Source of the DNA: Sphingobium sp. Z007 | GTDB lineage: Bacteria > Pseudomonadota > Alphaproteobacteria > Sphingomonadales > Sphingomonadaceae | Assembly: GCF_900013425.1 (NCBI RefSeq) | Contig: NZ_FBXK01000005.1 | Location: 1,674,001 to 1,738,000 of the forward strand | DNA length: 64,000 bases | Direction of reading: 5' to 3' | Shown here: positions 34,657-42,753 of the stretch, one piece after another | Layout: the number at the start of each line of letters is the position of its first letter | Position numbering within the stretch: the stretch's first letter is position 1 | The notes under the pieces: model-generated | What the model was told of the DNA's origin: nothing | Seen by the model: the letters and a program-made list of their open reading frames with translations, nothing else | The model's database searches: none | Program-made: the position numbers and the translations under genes

Positions 34657-35595
34657 TCAATGTTCGATGGATTCGACCCTTACTCGCCGCTCGTTCAGGC
34701 GAATGGGAATGCGATCCGTGGGTGCCGCTGCCACTTTTGCGCGCCCAACGTCGCCGGACACGGATGGCTTTCTTGTGCCCGCGTCGCCGGTGCCTTTCGA
34801 CCGTTCGACAAGCTCCCCTCCGCGCACCCGCGTGACTCTCTCGGCCACAAATTCCTTCCGTTCGGTCTGGAACCCGCGCATGCACCGGACCCGCGCTGCT
34901 GGGTCGGATGTGCGGCACACATCGACAACCTGATCCTGCAACCAGTACGCGATGGCGTCAGGTCGCGATGCCAACAGGAATTCCACCCGGCGGTTCCAGC
35001 CCATGTTGGTATCGCTGGTATTGGGATAAAGCGGTACGCTTTTGCCGAACCCGATGGTCCACAGCGGTGTCGGCCGCTTCTTGGCACTCTCCAGAATACG
35101 CGCAACCGATCGAGCACGCTCGATCGAGAGGTTGTGATTGTACACCTCCCCCCCCCGGCTGTCGGCATGACCAGCGATGAACATGCTGACATCGGGCACG
35201 TCCCCGTCGACCATCGCCGCCATGGCCTGGATGATCGGGATCGCCGAAGGCTTTACCTCGCTCGAAGCCGTGTCGAAAAAGGTATTCTCTGGGAACACGA
35301 TACGCAGCACCGGAATGTCGTAGTAGAAATCTGAAGGCATGAAGCGCCGCGGCACGACATAGCTGTGGAACTCCGGCTCGGGATAGACGCCGAACGTTTG
35401 GGCGAGGCGCTTCAGGCGCGAAAATCTCGTCTGGTGCTCCAGAGCCAAGGCTTCCTCGTCGGAAAGGTAAGTGATCTGCTGCGCTGATGCCGGAACCGAT
35501 ACGACGACGGTCGGGGCAAGTGCGAGCATGCACGCGGCCATTAGTAGCAAGCGCGGCCCGAGTTCACGGATGCGTTTAAAAACCTGCATAGGCAC
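34657..35595 (-). CDS. OmpA-domain periplasmic protein of the cargo operon
   Basis: 312 residues. Signal peptide (LLLMAACMLALAPTVVVSVPASA, cut before QQITY), a linker, then an OmpA-like peptidoglycan-binding domain at about 95-215: PENTFFDTASSEVKPSAIP, MFIAGHADSRGGEVYNHNLS, IERARSVARIL and NMGWNRRVEFLLA, including the Asp and Arg that bind diaminopimelate. The ~95 C-terminal residues have two Cys pairs (DVCRTSD, RVRCMRG) and a basic tail. A GTG start with AGGA about 8 bp upstream is used; an ATG two codons on is possible. Last of five overlapping or tightly spaced genes (20-bp overlap upstream). It should fix the encoded complex to the cell wall. Confidence 0.8.
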   Translation of the reverse strand: MPMQVFKRIRELGPRLLLMAACMLALAPTVVVSVPASAQQITYLSDEEALALEHQTRFSRLKRLAQTFGVYPEPEFHSYVVPRRFMPSDFYYDIPVLRIVFPENTFFDTASSEVKPSAIPIIQAMAAMVDGDVPDVSMFIAGHADSRGGEVYNHNLSIERARSVARILESAKKRPTPLWTIGFGKSVPLYPNTSDTNMGWNRRVEFLLASRPDAIAYWLQDQVVDVCRTSDPAARVRCMRGFQTERKEFVAERVTRVRGGELVERSKGTGDAGTRKPSVSGDVGRAKVAAAPTDRIPIRLNERRVRVESIEH

Positions 35596-35962
35596 CGCGC
35601 ACTTCCTGGATCAGCATCTGCACGTTGGGCGAAGAAGCATTCTGCAATTCGATCACGTACCAGCCCTGAACTCCTTCCGACTGGGTGATGCCGTACGTAA
35701 CAGTTGCACGTGACGCGCTTGCCACCACTTCGGCCCTGCAGGTGCGTGCGTTGTAGCTTGAGTTCAACTCCTCGAAGCCACTGACCGTCATGATCGCCGC
35801 CAGCCGGACCGGATCTGGACGGGTGTCCGCCGGAACAGCCAACTGTCGCATGAGGCCTAGTCCGGTCTCGTCACAGGGCGGTGTCATGTTGAATTGCGAG
35901 CACCCGCAAAGCAGCATTGTCGCAACGCCGCCCAAGGAGAGCGCACCGAGCTTTGGGATCAT
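35576..35962 (-). CDS. Small lipoprotein of the cargo operon
   Basis: 128 residues. MIPKLGALSLGGVATMLLCG leads to lipobox LCGC. The mature protein has two more Cys (PPCDET, ARTCRAEV) that could form a disulfide, and a beta-rich end (VQGWYVIELQNASSPNVQML). No family recognised. Its ATG overlaps the upstream gene's stop by 4 bp and its end overlaps the OmpA-domain gene, so translation is probably coupled and the products work together. Confidence 0.72.
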   Translation of the reverse strand: MIPKLGALSLGGVATMLLCGCSQFNMTPPCDETGLGLMRQLAVPADTRPDPVRLAAIMTVSGFEELNSSYNARTCRAEVVASASRATVTYGITQSEGVQGWYVIELQNASSPNVQMLIQEVRGAYAGF

Positions 35963-36666
35963 ATCACCACGTGTCCGGAGTTGATCTTCTGCTTCTTGAA
36001 TGCATCACTGGTCACCCAAGTGTCGCCATTGAGACAGGCTATGTCGGTTCCGTCTGAGACGACCTGACCGTCGACGTCATAGACCACCCGGCTCTTGCGG
36101 CACACCAGTTCCCGCGAGGACTCGAACGAGGCTTTGACCAGCTTGGGCGCATCGGCTGCAGCCTGGCGCGATAGGATTTGGTCCTTGGGATACCAGCTGT
36201 CGCCAATGCGGCACTGGTCATCGCGGCGGCATTCGATCGAACCTGTGCTGGTCATTAGCAACTTGCCGTCACCCTCCGGCATAACCGCCAACTGCACCGT
36301 GGCGCCTTGGTCGGTAGACCAAGTATCCTGCTGCTGTGTGTTGCTGTTCAGCGCCGCAAGCTGTGCGTTGCGAACACGCTCCTTGTCCTTGTCGCTTGCC
36401 GCCTTCATCATTAGCGCGCAGACTAGCCCGCCTAACCCTGCGCCCACCAGCGCGCCATCCTTGCCCTTTATCGCGGCACCAAGACCTGCCCCCAGAAGTA
36501 CCGCAACGACGCACTTGCCTATGGCCTTCTCGACGAAGGTTTTGCCCGCAAGCTTCTGGCCTTGGGCATTGTAGGTCGCCTGTGCCAGCGCCTGTTCGGA
36601 CGCAACCGGGTTGAGTATGGAGACACCGATGACGAGCGCCGCCGTCATTTTCCATTTTTGCAGCAT
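35959..36666 (-). CDS. Glycine-zipper membrane protein of the cargo operon
   Basis: 235 residues; GAGGGGGA precedes the ATG. Signal sequence to about residue 29 (ALAQATYNA cut region), then a glycine-zipper hairpin at about 50-90: VVAVLLGAGLGAAIKGKDGA and LVGAGLGGLVCALMM. Such segments oligomerise in membranes. The remainder is a soluble, Cys-containing domain (GSIECRRDDQCRIGDSWYPK; RELVCRKSRVVYD; IACLNGDTW). Periplasmic or outer-membrane placement is likely. No family recognised beyond the zipper. Fifteen bp from the upstream lipoprotein gene. Confidence 0.7.
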   Translation of the reverse strand: MLQKWKMTAALVIGVSILNPVASEQALAQATYNAQGQKLAGKTFVEKAIGKCVVAVLLGAGLGAAIKGKDGALVGAGLGGLVCALMMKAASDKDKERVRNAQLAALNSNTQQQDTWSTDQGATVQLAVMPEGDGKLLMTSTGSIECRRDDQCRIGDSWYPKDQILSRQAAADAPKLVKASFESSRELVCRKSRVVYDVDGQVVSDGTDIACLNGDTWVTSDAFKKQKINSGHVVI

Positions 36667-36681
36667 GATATCCCCCTCGAT

Positions 36682-37944
36682 TTAGTTCGAACGCTTCGCG
36701 GTGAAGCTGATATCGCCAGTTTCACCGACGTAGATGATCGGGTCGTAGATCCGTCCCTTAAGCGTCTGTCCGTCGTCCTTGCCGCTGATAAGGCGCATAC
36801 CCCCGAACGGTCCGTCGACGAGAGGCTGCGGCTGCATACCGGGCTCGGTGCGCCAGCGCTGTCCCAGCGTCCCTTCCGGATCGCCGCGCAATTCGCAGCC
36901 GTCCGAGGCGCAGGCAAACTGCCCGGCTATCGGCGTGCGCCGCTGGCCCTTGGAACCGGTGTAGGAGATCCACGCTCCGACCAGCGAGCCATCGGCAGCG
37001 GTTGGCAAGCGCAGTTCCATAGGGCTCATTACTTCGGGCGAAAGCGGCAACTGGCCAGTGTAGCTGTTGATCCGCACCGGAGCCTTGGCCAGCGAATCCG
37101 GCGTGAACGCGCCGACATGACGCAGGTCCGCGCCGCTGCTCAGGAACCAGGCATCGAGGAACGCGCGCTGCGTATTGCCGACGGTGCCGCCGCCCGGCAC
37201 GAGATAGAGTTCCGACATGCCTAGATTGGTCTGGGCAGTCTGCGCCTGATCGAAGCCCGCCTGACGGGCCTGTACGAAGTCCTCGGGCACCGACGACAGC
37301 GCTCCGCCCGGATTTGCAAAGACGATCAGACGACGGATCTGGCCAGCCGTGCCTGCGCCCGGCCCGATCACCTTGATAGTGCGTGCGAAGTTTGAATCGT
37401 TAAAACTGTCGCCGCCCCGGCCGCCACCGGTGCCGGCCACCTGAGCCACCATCAGCACCGCCTTGGTCAGGAAGCTGCTACGCGCCTCTTCGAGCTTCGA
37501 TCCCATATCAGACCCGAAATAGGAATCCATCGCGCCGTCTTCGCCCTTGGTCTTGCGCTCGGCCAGTTCCTCCTTCGACATGGCCGGAAGGCATCCTGAG
37601 AAGATCGGACTTAGCCCGCCGGTCTGCGCATTGGCCAAGGCGATCGTCAGATGCTCGCGCGGCGCCATTGCCCCGGTATCCAGCGCGCGCGTGGCATCGG
37701 CGAGGCCGACCACCACTGCGAACAGCTCGGCATTTTCGGTCTTGAACGTCTCAGGCTTCGAAGGCTTCACCGAGTTTTCATCGATCACCAGCACCGTCTC
37801 GCGCAGGGCCGGCTTCAGCCCCGGCATGGTGCAGAACGCATCGAGCTTGACCGCTTCGCCCGGCCCAGTGGCACCGACCTTGTCGATACCATCATCGCAG
37901 CCACCCAGCATCGCGAAGGCCGCAAATATAAGCACTTTACGCAT
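36682..37944 (-). CDS. Large lipoprotein of the cargo operon
   Basis: 420 residues with lipobox LGGC right after MRKVLIFAAFAM; GAGAGGA precedes the start. ALRETVLVIDENSVKPS looks like the first strand of a von Willebrand A-type domain, and GQIRRLIVFANPGGALSS and NLGMSELYLVPGGGTV could be later strands, but the DxSxS metal motif is incomplete. GTGGGRGGDSFNDS is a flexible loop. The C-terminal third is beta-rich with a possible disulfide (FACASDGCELRG). No confident family. Ten bp from the upstream membrane protein gene. Confidence 0.7.
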   Translation of the reverse strand: MRKVLIFAAFAMLGGCDDGIDKVGATGPGEAVKLDAFCTMPGLKPALRETVLVIDENSVKPSKPETFKTENAELFAVVVGLADATRALDTGAMAPREHLTIALANAQTGGLSPIFSGCLPAMSKEELAERKTKGEDGAMDSYFGSDMGSKLEEARSSFLTKAVLMVAQVAGTGGGRGGDSFNDSNFARTIKVIGPGAGTAGQIRRLIVFANPGGALSSVPEDFVQARQAGFDQAQTAQTNLGMSELYLVPGGGTVGNTQRAFLDAWFLSSGADLRHVGAFTPDSLAKAPVRINSYTGQLPLSPEVMSPMELRLPTAADGSLVGAWISYTGSKGQRRTPIAGQFACASDGCELRGDPEGTLGQRWRTEPGMQPQPLVDGPFGGMRLISGKDDGQTLKGRIYDPIIYVGETGDISFTAKRSN

Positions 37945-37954
37945 GTCGATCCTC

Positions 37955-39253
37955 TCAGATGTCGTAGCCTAGCGCGATCTGGAGCGAGGCGTACTCGTCA
38001 CCTGTCAGCATCGCGTGGTCCGCAATCGGCAGCAGCATTTCATGCGAACCGCCGGGATAGCGGAAGATCCGCGCCTTCGACCGGGGCCCCATCGCCTGCA
38101 GCAGCGCGTGGCGGTATTCGATCAGCACGCCAACGATTTCCTGATCCTTGTTGACGATCTGGTTCGCCCATTCGCGCAACTCGCCATGACGCGGGCCGCG
38201 TGCGGTCGCATCTTGGTTCACCGCTGCCTTGACGTCGGCACTGAGGCCGTGCGCCAGATCTTGCTGGACTAGCCCGCGCTCTTTTTTAAGTTCCTCCATG
38301 CGCTTGCTCATCTTGCGCAGTTTCTGGTCCTGTTCGGCAAAAATCGGGTTGGGATCGTGCATCGTATAGGCGACCAGCAGGCCGACGATGTAGGCGACGA
38401 CATTGCCCAGCAGCATGAAAACGATGCCGCCGAACAGCGAAGGCGCGGCAACGCCGAGGATCGAGGCTTCGACGATGTATTGGCGCAGGTAGTAGTAGCG
38501 CGCTCCACCGACCATCAGCAAAGCGATCGAGAGCAGCACCGTGCCGATCGCAAGCCTGCGCAGCGCATCATTGCGGCGGTTCTCCACTGCCATTTCGGCG
38601 CTTTCCTGCGGCCGGAAATGAAAGGACCACTGGCGGAACACCACGCCATGGAAGTGCGCCGAAAAGCCGACGCCAAGGCCGACCGCCATGGTCGCACCTG
38701 TCGCCAGAAAGGGGCTGGTGATGTAGGGAACCTTCATGAAGCTTTCGAAATTGATGAAAGCCTCAAGCAACACGATCAACAGAAGGGCCATGACATAGAG
38801 CCACTTCCTGGTGCGCACTGGTTCGCGGCCCATCTTGGCGCGCAAGTTCTTGTAGCTTTCGAGGGTCTGGTCCTGATCGATCACTTCAGTCTTGTGCTTG
38901 TCACTAAAGGCCGTCGCCTTGTCGATCGAGGCATTGATCGTCTTCTGCCGGGCAGCATCGCGAACATTTTCGAGATAGATGCCGGCGGCAGCGCCGGTGT
39001 CACGGCTGTCTGCTTCGAATGCATTCTTCATTTCGGAAATAGCGGCAACGCGCGAAGCTGCAATATTTTTGCCGAACCAAGCCGCCATTCCTTGTGTCAG
39101 CAGGCCAGGCTGACGCGCATTGTAGAGGTTTCCAGCGCCGGTAAGGCCGATCGTTTCCGCTTTGGCCTCGTTCGCGACCGAACCCAGAAGGGCCGAGAGC
39201 AAAGGGCTTCCGTCAGAAACGCTGAGATTTACATAGTCTACTACGGCTTTCAT
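37955..39253 (-). CDS. Four-TM membrane protein with cytoplasmic coiled coil, cargo operon
   Basis: 432 residues from MKAVVDYVNLSVSDGSPLLS (ATG 39253, GGGGGA ahead); the frame is open a little further. An N-terminal region of ~150 residues without a signal peptide precedes TM1-2 (WLYVMALLLIVLLEAFINF; LATGATMAVGLGVGFSAHF), then TM3-4 (LAIGTVLLSIALLMVGGARY; GGIVFMLLGNVVAYIVGLLV). A coiled coil (QKLRKMSKRMEELKKERGLV) and a C-terminal domain follow, ending LPIADHAMLTGDEYASLQIA. Probably the inner-membrane core of the complex. No family recognised. First of the five tightly spaced genes. Confidence 0.72.
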   Translation of the reverse strand: MKAVVDYVNLSVSDGSPLLSALLGSVANEAKAETIGLTGAGNLYNARQPGLLTQGMAAWFGKNIAASRVAAISEMKNAFEADSRDTGAAAGIYLENVRDAARQKTINASIDKATAFSDKHKTEVIDQDQTLESYKNLRAKMGREPVRTRKWLYVMALLLIVLLEAFINFESFMKVPYITSPFLATGATMAVGLGVGFSAHFHGVVFRQWSFHFRPQESAEMAVENRRNDALRRLAIGTVLLSIALLMVGGARYYYLRQYIVEASILGVAAPSLFGGIVFMLLGNVVAYIVGLLVAYTMHDPNPIFAEQDQKLRKMSKRMEELKKERGLVQQDLAHGLSADVKAAVNQDATARGPRHGELREWANQIVNKDQEIVGVLIEYRHALLQAMGPRSKARIFRYPGGSHEMLLPIADHAMLTGDEYASLQIALGYDI

Positions 39254-39443
39254 TGGTCCCCCGCTGACGAATCGCCCCTGTATCAGTATGGCTACCATTC
39301 GCGGAGAATTGCGTGCTTGTGAATACGCTGTATGTCGTTTTGGGTGTGTTTCTAAATTTCCCCGCGCTTATCGGAGGACATTTGATTTGACGGTACTGTC
39401 ATTGTGGTTGCAAATTCTGTGCGAATTGGGAGTACGACGTTAA

Positions 39444-40211
39444 TCAGTCGCTTGGCTCAACCGCTGTCTGGAGACCTCGGCCACGTGCTTCGACTGCTGC
39501 CTGAGCCAGGAAATTCTCGATGGCGGCAACGGAGTGCTGACGACATAGGTTGAGGGCTTCGACTTCCGTGAGGCAGTCGATCCCGTAGCCGAATTGGCTT
39601 TGCCAGAAGTCGTCAAGTGTTTGGCCATACTGCTCCCATAGCACAATTCGGGTCGCGGGCTGCAATGAAATTATACGCGCGTCCCGGCTCTCGGTCAGGG
39701 TCGTGATCGCGATGACCTCTCCACCCCGTGCCTCGACGTAGCCGCGCAGGTTGGCGAGCGTACCGCCAAGGCCGACGTGGTCGTCCACGAGCAAATAGTT
39801 TCCGCCCGGTTGGACCTGTCCTTCAAACGTCGCAGGGGTGACCAACCGCTGAAATGCCGGGGCACGGGTATGCCCAACCTTGTTCGTCTGGACAATTTCA
39901 CCGGCGATCACCGGCAAGCCGAGCTTGCTCCCTAGAACTTGGGCCATCGCATCGGGGATTGCGTTGAAACCGGTCAATTCGTCAGCGACCACCGGCAGAA
40001 GAAGGGTAGGGCGGCCTGCAACCAGTGCCTTGATGCGAGCCAACCCGTCAGGAGAGAGGAGGTCCGCGGCCAGCATCAGAGCTGCGTCTGCTTCACCGCT
40101 CTTTGCCGCGGCGTATCCTGGGTGGCTGTCACGTGTGCGAACGTCTGTGTGGATGACCACGTCAGGAAAGTTCGCAGGCCAAGGAAGCCGGGTAGGAAAT
40201 TCGTCATTCAT
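39444..40211 (-). CDS. Type I phosphoribosyltransferase-domain protein of the cargo block
   Basis: 255 residues from MNDEFPTRLPWPANFPD; the open frame upstream to 40304 has no ribosome binding site. NYLLVDDHVGLGGTLANLRG is the PRPP-binding loop of type I phosphoribosyltransferases (two acidic residues, then a G-G-T turn), preceded by the flexible-loop region NKVGHTRAPAFQRL. Substrate base unknown; not a standard pyr, apt, hpt or ComF enzyme by sequence. Encoded in the same direction, 190 bp upstream of the five-gene envelope operon, and may be cotranscribed. Cytoplasmic. Confidence 0.75.
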   Translation of the reverse strand: MNDEFPTRLPWPANFPDVVIHTDVRTRDSHPGYAAAKSGEADAALMLAADLLSPDGLARIKALVAGRPTLLLPVVADELTGFNAIPDAMAQVLGSKLGLPVIAGEIVQTNKVGHTRAPAFQRLVTPATFEGQVQPGGNYLLVDDHVGLGGTLANLRGYVEARGGEVIAITTLTESRDARIISLQPATRIVLWEQYGQTLDDFWQSQFGYGIDCLTEVEALNLCRQHSVAAIENFLAQAAVEARGRGLQTAVEPSD

Positions 40212-40304
40212 CGACCCAACATGCCTATTGGCTATCTGAAAAGCCAGAACTGGATCGTGCACCTGCGTGAACCGCAAGGCGAAGGCTGATTCGCGCGCAA
40301 GCAT

Positions 40305-40586
40305 CGCTAGTTTTGGCGCAAATATCCGCCGCTTGAGCGCAGATTTAGCGGCATGATGCCGCGTCTGCTCGGATCACGTCACAAAAATTCCGCCTAAAGG
40401 CACCCCGTATTTGCGTCCGCTGTCTTCTCTACTCTTCCGTATCCGTGCCTATCCTTCCGCAAGTTATTCTATCCGCATTTGCGATGGCCGTGTCAGGGAC
40501 TGCGAATTCTGTTGCGCTGGATGCCTCATAGCGAAATTCTTGGATCAGGGGGCACCAGTAACTGCCAACGGATGGAAGCAAGTCCC
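40305..40586. promoter_or_regulatory. Divergent control region between cargo block and AlpA
   Basis: 282 bp with no supported gene. It separates the leftward phosphoribosyltransferase-envelope block from the rightward alpA-xis pair, so promoters for both should lie here. The words GGCGCAAATATCCGCCGC and GAGCGCAGATTTAGCGG form a loosely repeated, AT-richer stretch near 40313-40352 that could be an operator. Role is inferred from position only. Confidence 0.35.
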
Positions 40587-40793
40587 ATGTCCAACTCTGA
40601 CAAGATAATCCGCCTCAAGACCGTTCTCGCCCGCACCGGCCTGTCCCGCTCCACCATGTATCGCAAGATCGCAGAGGGGACTTTCCCGTCCCAAGTAAAA
40701 ATCAGCGTTCACGGTGCGGGCTGGCGGGAATCCGCCGTGAACCGCTGGATTGATGATCCGGTATCTTATCGGAATGAGAGCGCGGCGCAGTGA
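40587..40793 (+). CDS. AlpA-family transcriptional regulator
   Basis: 68 residues from MSNSDKIIRLKTVLARTGLS, with GGAAG about 10 bp upstream; longer in-frame starts lack a binding site. The winged helix-turn-helix (TGLSRSTMYRKIAEGTFPSQ) followed by GWRESAVNRWIDD is the AlpA/phage regulatory protein pattern. AlpA-type proteins switch on excision genes of integrated elements. It overlaps the next gene by 4 bp (GTGA), so both are made together. Confidence 0.85.
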   Translation: MSNSDKIIRLKTVLARTGLSRSTMYRKIAEGTFPSQVKISVHGAGWRESAVNRWIDDPVSYRNESAAQ

Positions 40794-40984
40794 CAGCGCC
40801 GCCTCCGGTCGAGCCGATCTGCGTAAAGGTCAATGACGCTGCGCGCATGATCGGCGTCGGTCGTACCAAGCTCTACGAGCTGATTGCGTCAGGCGAAATC
40901 GAGGCCATCAAGCTCGGCAAGTCAACGCGCATCACAACCGCCAGTTTGCACGAACTAATCATGCGGCAACGCGGGCGGGAATAG
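40790..40984 (+). CDS. Excisionase-like helix-turn-helix protein
   Basis: 64 residues from a GTG. KVNDAARMIGVGRTKLYELI and SGEIEAIKLGKSTRITTASL form the MerR-like HTH_17 fold used by small excisionase and recombination directionality factors. With AlpA it probably controls excision of the element. The last 26 bp overlap, on the opposite strand, the 3' end of the interrupted integrase gene, so the two genes are convergent and share sequence. Confidence 0.8.
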   Translation: MTAPPPVEPICVKVNDAARMIGVGRTKLYELIASGEIEAIKLGKSTRITTASLHELIMRQRGRE

Positions 40985-41107
40985 TCTCGCCTGCCACCTG
41001 ATCTGCTGCCGGGGCGCGATTGCCCAGATAGTCCGCCCATTGCGACATCAGGGTCCGGCGCTTCTCGAAGAAATCGGTTCGGCGGTAGGCGGCTTCGACC
41101 TTGTTAG
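40959..41107 (-). pseudogene. Tyrosine integrase, C-terminal fragment cut off by IS1380
   Basis: Read on the minus strand this gives NKVEAAYRRTDFFEKRRTLM and runs on to a TGA at 40959-40961. EAAYRRTD carries the catalytic tyrosine of P4-type integrases. It continues the frame broken at 42754 once the insertion sequence and one TTAG copy are removed (ALAHKLPN joins NKVEAAY). No start signal of its own is visible, so it is not expressed as a useful product. Confidence 0.85.
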
Positions 41108-42753
41108 CCCGCCTTATTCACCAAAAGTGTCCTGAAGGGTTGGCGGGAGTGGCGTAAGCCTCTGATCTGAATTAGGAACTGGGTGTCTAAGCCGAACCTG
41201 CCGCAGGGCAGAAAATGCCACGGGCCACACCCGCCATGAACGATGATATCGCAAGCTCATTTGGATTCCCAGCAGTCGGCCGCAAGAAAATCACAGCTGC
41301 GTTCGACGGTGGCCGGCTTACCTCGGATGGCGGTGTTCTACTGCTTGCACAGGCCGAGCGCGCGATGGGGATTTGCCAGCGCCTGGCGGCTTGTATTGCC
41401 GATCCGCGCGATCCAGCGCGGGTGATCCATCGCCTGGATGACATTCTGCGTGCCCGTGTGTTCGCGATTGCGTGCGGCTATGAGGATGCCGATGATCTCG
41501 ATGCTCTGCGCGACGATCCAGGCTTCCGCCTGGCGCTCGGCAAGCTGCCGGAATCGGGCGCGGGGCTGGCCAGCCAACCGACGATGAGCCGGTGGGAAAA
41601 TGCACCGACTACGCGCGAACTGGCCAGCATGATGGCCGCGATGATCGACATCTACTGCGCCAGCTATCCCGCCCCTCCGACAGCGGTCACGCTGGATATC
41701 GACGACACGTGCGACGTCGTGCATGGCTATCAACAGCTCTCGTTCTGGAACGGGCATCATGGGGAGCGCTGCTTCCTACCGATCCATATCTACGACACCG
41801 CGACCGGCAGGCCGGTGGCCATGCTGCTGCGCACAGGCAAGACGCCTTCTGGAAAGGAGGCGGCGGGGCACATCCGACGCCTGGTGCGTCACCTGCGCCG
41901 TAATTGGCCCGATACCCACATCACTATCCGCGGCGACGGGCACTATGGTCGACCCGAGGTCATGGCCTACTGCGATGCGGCCCGCGTCGATTACGTGTTC
42001 GGCCTGCCCACCAATTCAGCGCTGCGCGCCGATCCCGCCATTGTTGCGGTCGCCGATGCCTGCGCGGTCAAGCGCGCCCAGCGTCAGTGTCCCGTCCTGC
42101 GCAACTATGCCGAGACCCGCTATGGGGCAAAGACCTGGAAGTGCCAGCGTCGCGTCGTTGCACGGATCGAGGCCAGCACGCTGGGCATGGACATCCGCTA
42201 TGTCGTCACCTCGTTGGCAACAGGATCGGCCGAGCACATCTACGACACGCTCTACTGCGCGCGTGGTCAGGCCGAGAACCTGATCAAGCGCCACAAGTCC
42301 CAGCTCGCCAGCGACCGAACCTCGTGCCGCTCGGCCAATGCCAATCAGATGCGCCTGATACTGCACACTGCCGCATACTGGCTGCTATGGCGCATCCAGC
42401 AGGCGATGCCCAGGACCGCTGCTCTGGCAAGCGCGGAGTTTACCACCTTGCGCCTGCGGCTGCTCAAGGTCGCTGCGCGCGTCGTAGAAAGTGCTAGCCG
42501 CATCCGCATTGCCTTCGCTTCCGCCTGTCCGGATGCCGACCTGTTCCGCGCCCTCGTTCTCCGGCTGAAGCCTGCGCCGACGTAGCCCATGCGGCAGCGC
42601 CGCAGAACTCCGAGCCCAGCCCTTCAACCCGAAAAGCCCATCAATCCGAATGCGGTGAAACAAACGCCAGCGATGCCGGTCGTCCGCGCAATACAGCCAG
42701 CCGCAGCAAATGCCCAGAGCGGGCCCGAAACCGAGCGTCGTGAATAAGAGAGG
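41108..42753. mobile_element. IS1380-family insertion sequence, complete
   Basis: 1646 bp. Terminal inverted repeats CCCGCCTTATTCACCA (41108-41123) and, reverse-complemented, CCTCTCTTATTCACGA (42738-42753) match at 12 of 16 positions. It is flanked by the 4-bp direct repeat TTAG at 41104-41107 and 42754-42757. It carries one transposase gene and interrupts the integrase. Intact ends and target duplication suggest a fairly recent insertion. Confidence 0.9.
41215..42585 (+). CDS. IS1380-family transposase
   Basis: 456 residues, the usual size for the family. AAFDGGRLTSDGGVLLLAQAE is the N-terminal signature; TLDIDDTCDVVHGYQQ and ITIRGDGHYGRPEVMAYCD hold the DDE-type acidic residues, and RGQAENLIKRHKSQLASDRT near the C-terminus is the conserved E-containing region. 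An internal ATG eight codons on (41236) is a possible start. The frame is undamaged, so the element may still move. Confidence 0.93.
   Translation: MPRATPAMNDDIASSFGFPAVGRKKITAAFDGGRLTSDGGVLLLAQAERAMGICQRLAACIADPRDPARVIHRLDDILRARVFAIACGYEDADDLDALRDDPGFRLALGKLPESGAGLASQPTMSRWENAPTTRELASMMAAMIDIYCASYPAPPTAVTLDIDDTCDVVHGYQQLSFWNGHHGERCFLPIHIYDTATGRPVAMLLRTGKTPSGKEAAGHIRRLVRHLRRNWPDTHITIRGDGHYGRPEVMAYCDAARVDYVFGLPTNSALRADPAIVAVADACAVKRAQRQCPVLRNYAETRYGAKTWKCQRRVVARIEASTLGMDIRYVVTSLATGSAEHIYDTLYCARGQAENLIKRHKSQLASDRTSCRSANANQMRLILHTAAYWLLWRIQQAMPRTAALASAEFTTLRLRLLKVAARVVESASRIRIAFASACPDADLFRALVLRLKPAPT

Noticed and set aside
36682..37944. von Willebrand A-domain protein
   Set aside because: VLVIDENSVKPS has the hydrophobic strand and Asp, but the MIDAS DxSxS is incomplete, so I only describe a resemblance.
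34657..39253. Zorya anti-phage system
   Set aside because: Only the OmpA domain is shared. The membrane protein does not show MotA/TolQ motifs, and no ZorC/D/E-like nuclease or helicase is present.
42624..42753. Apparent C-terminus of the integrase reaching 42624
   Set aside because: This sequence belongs to the IS1380 right end; the true C-terminus is at 40959-41107 on the other side of the insertion.
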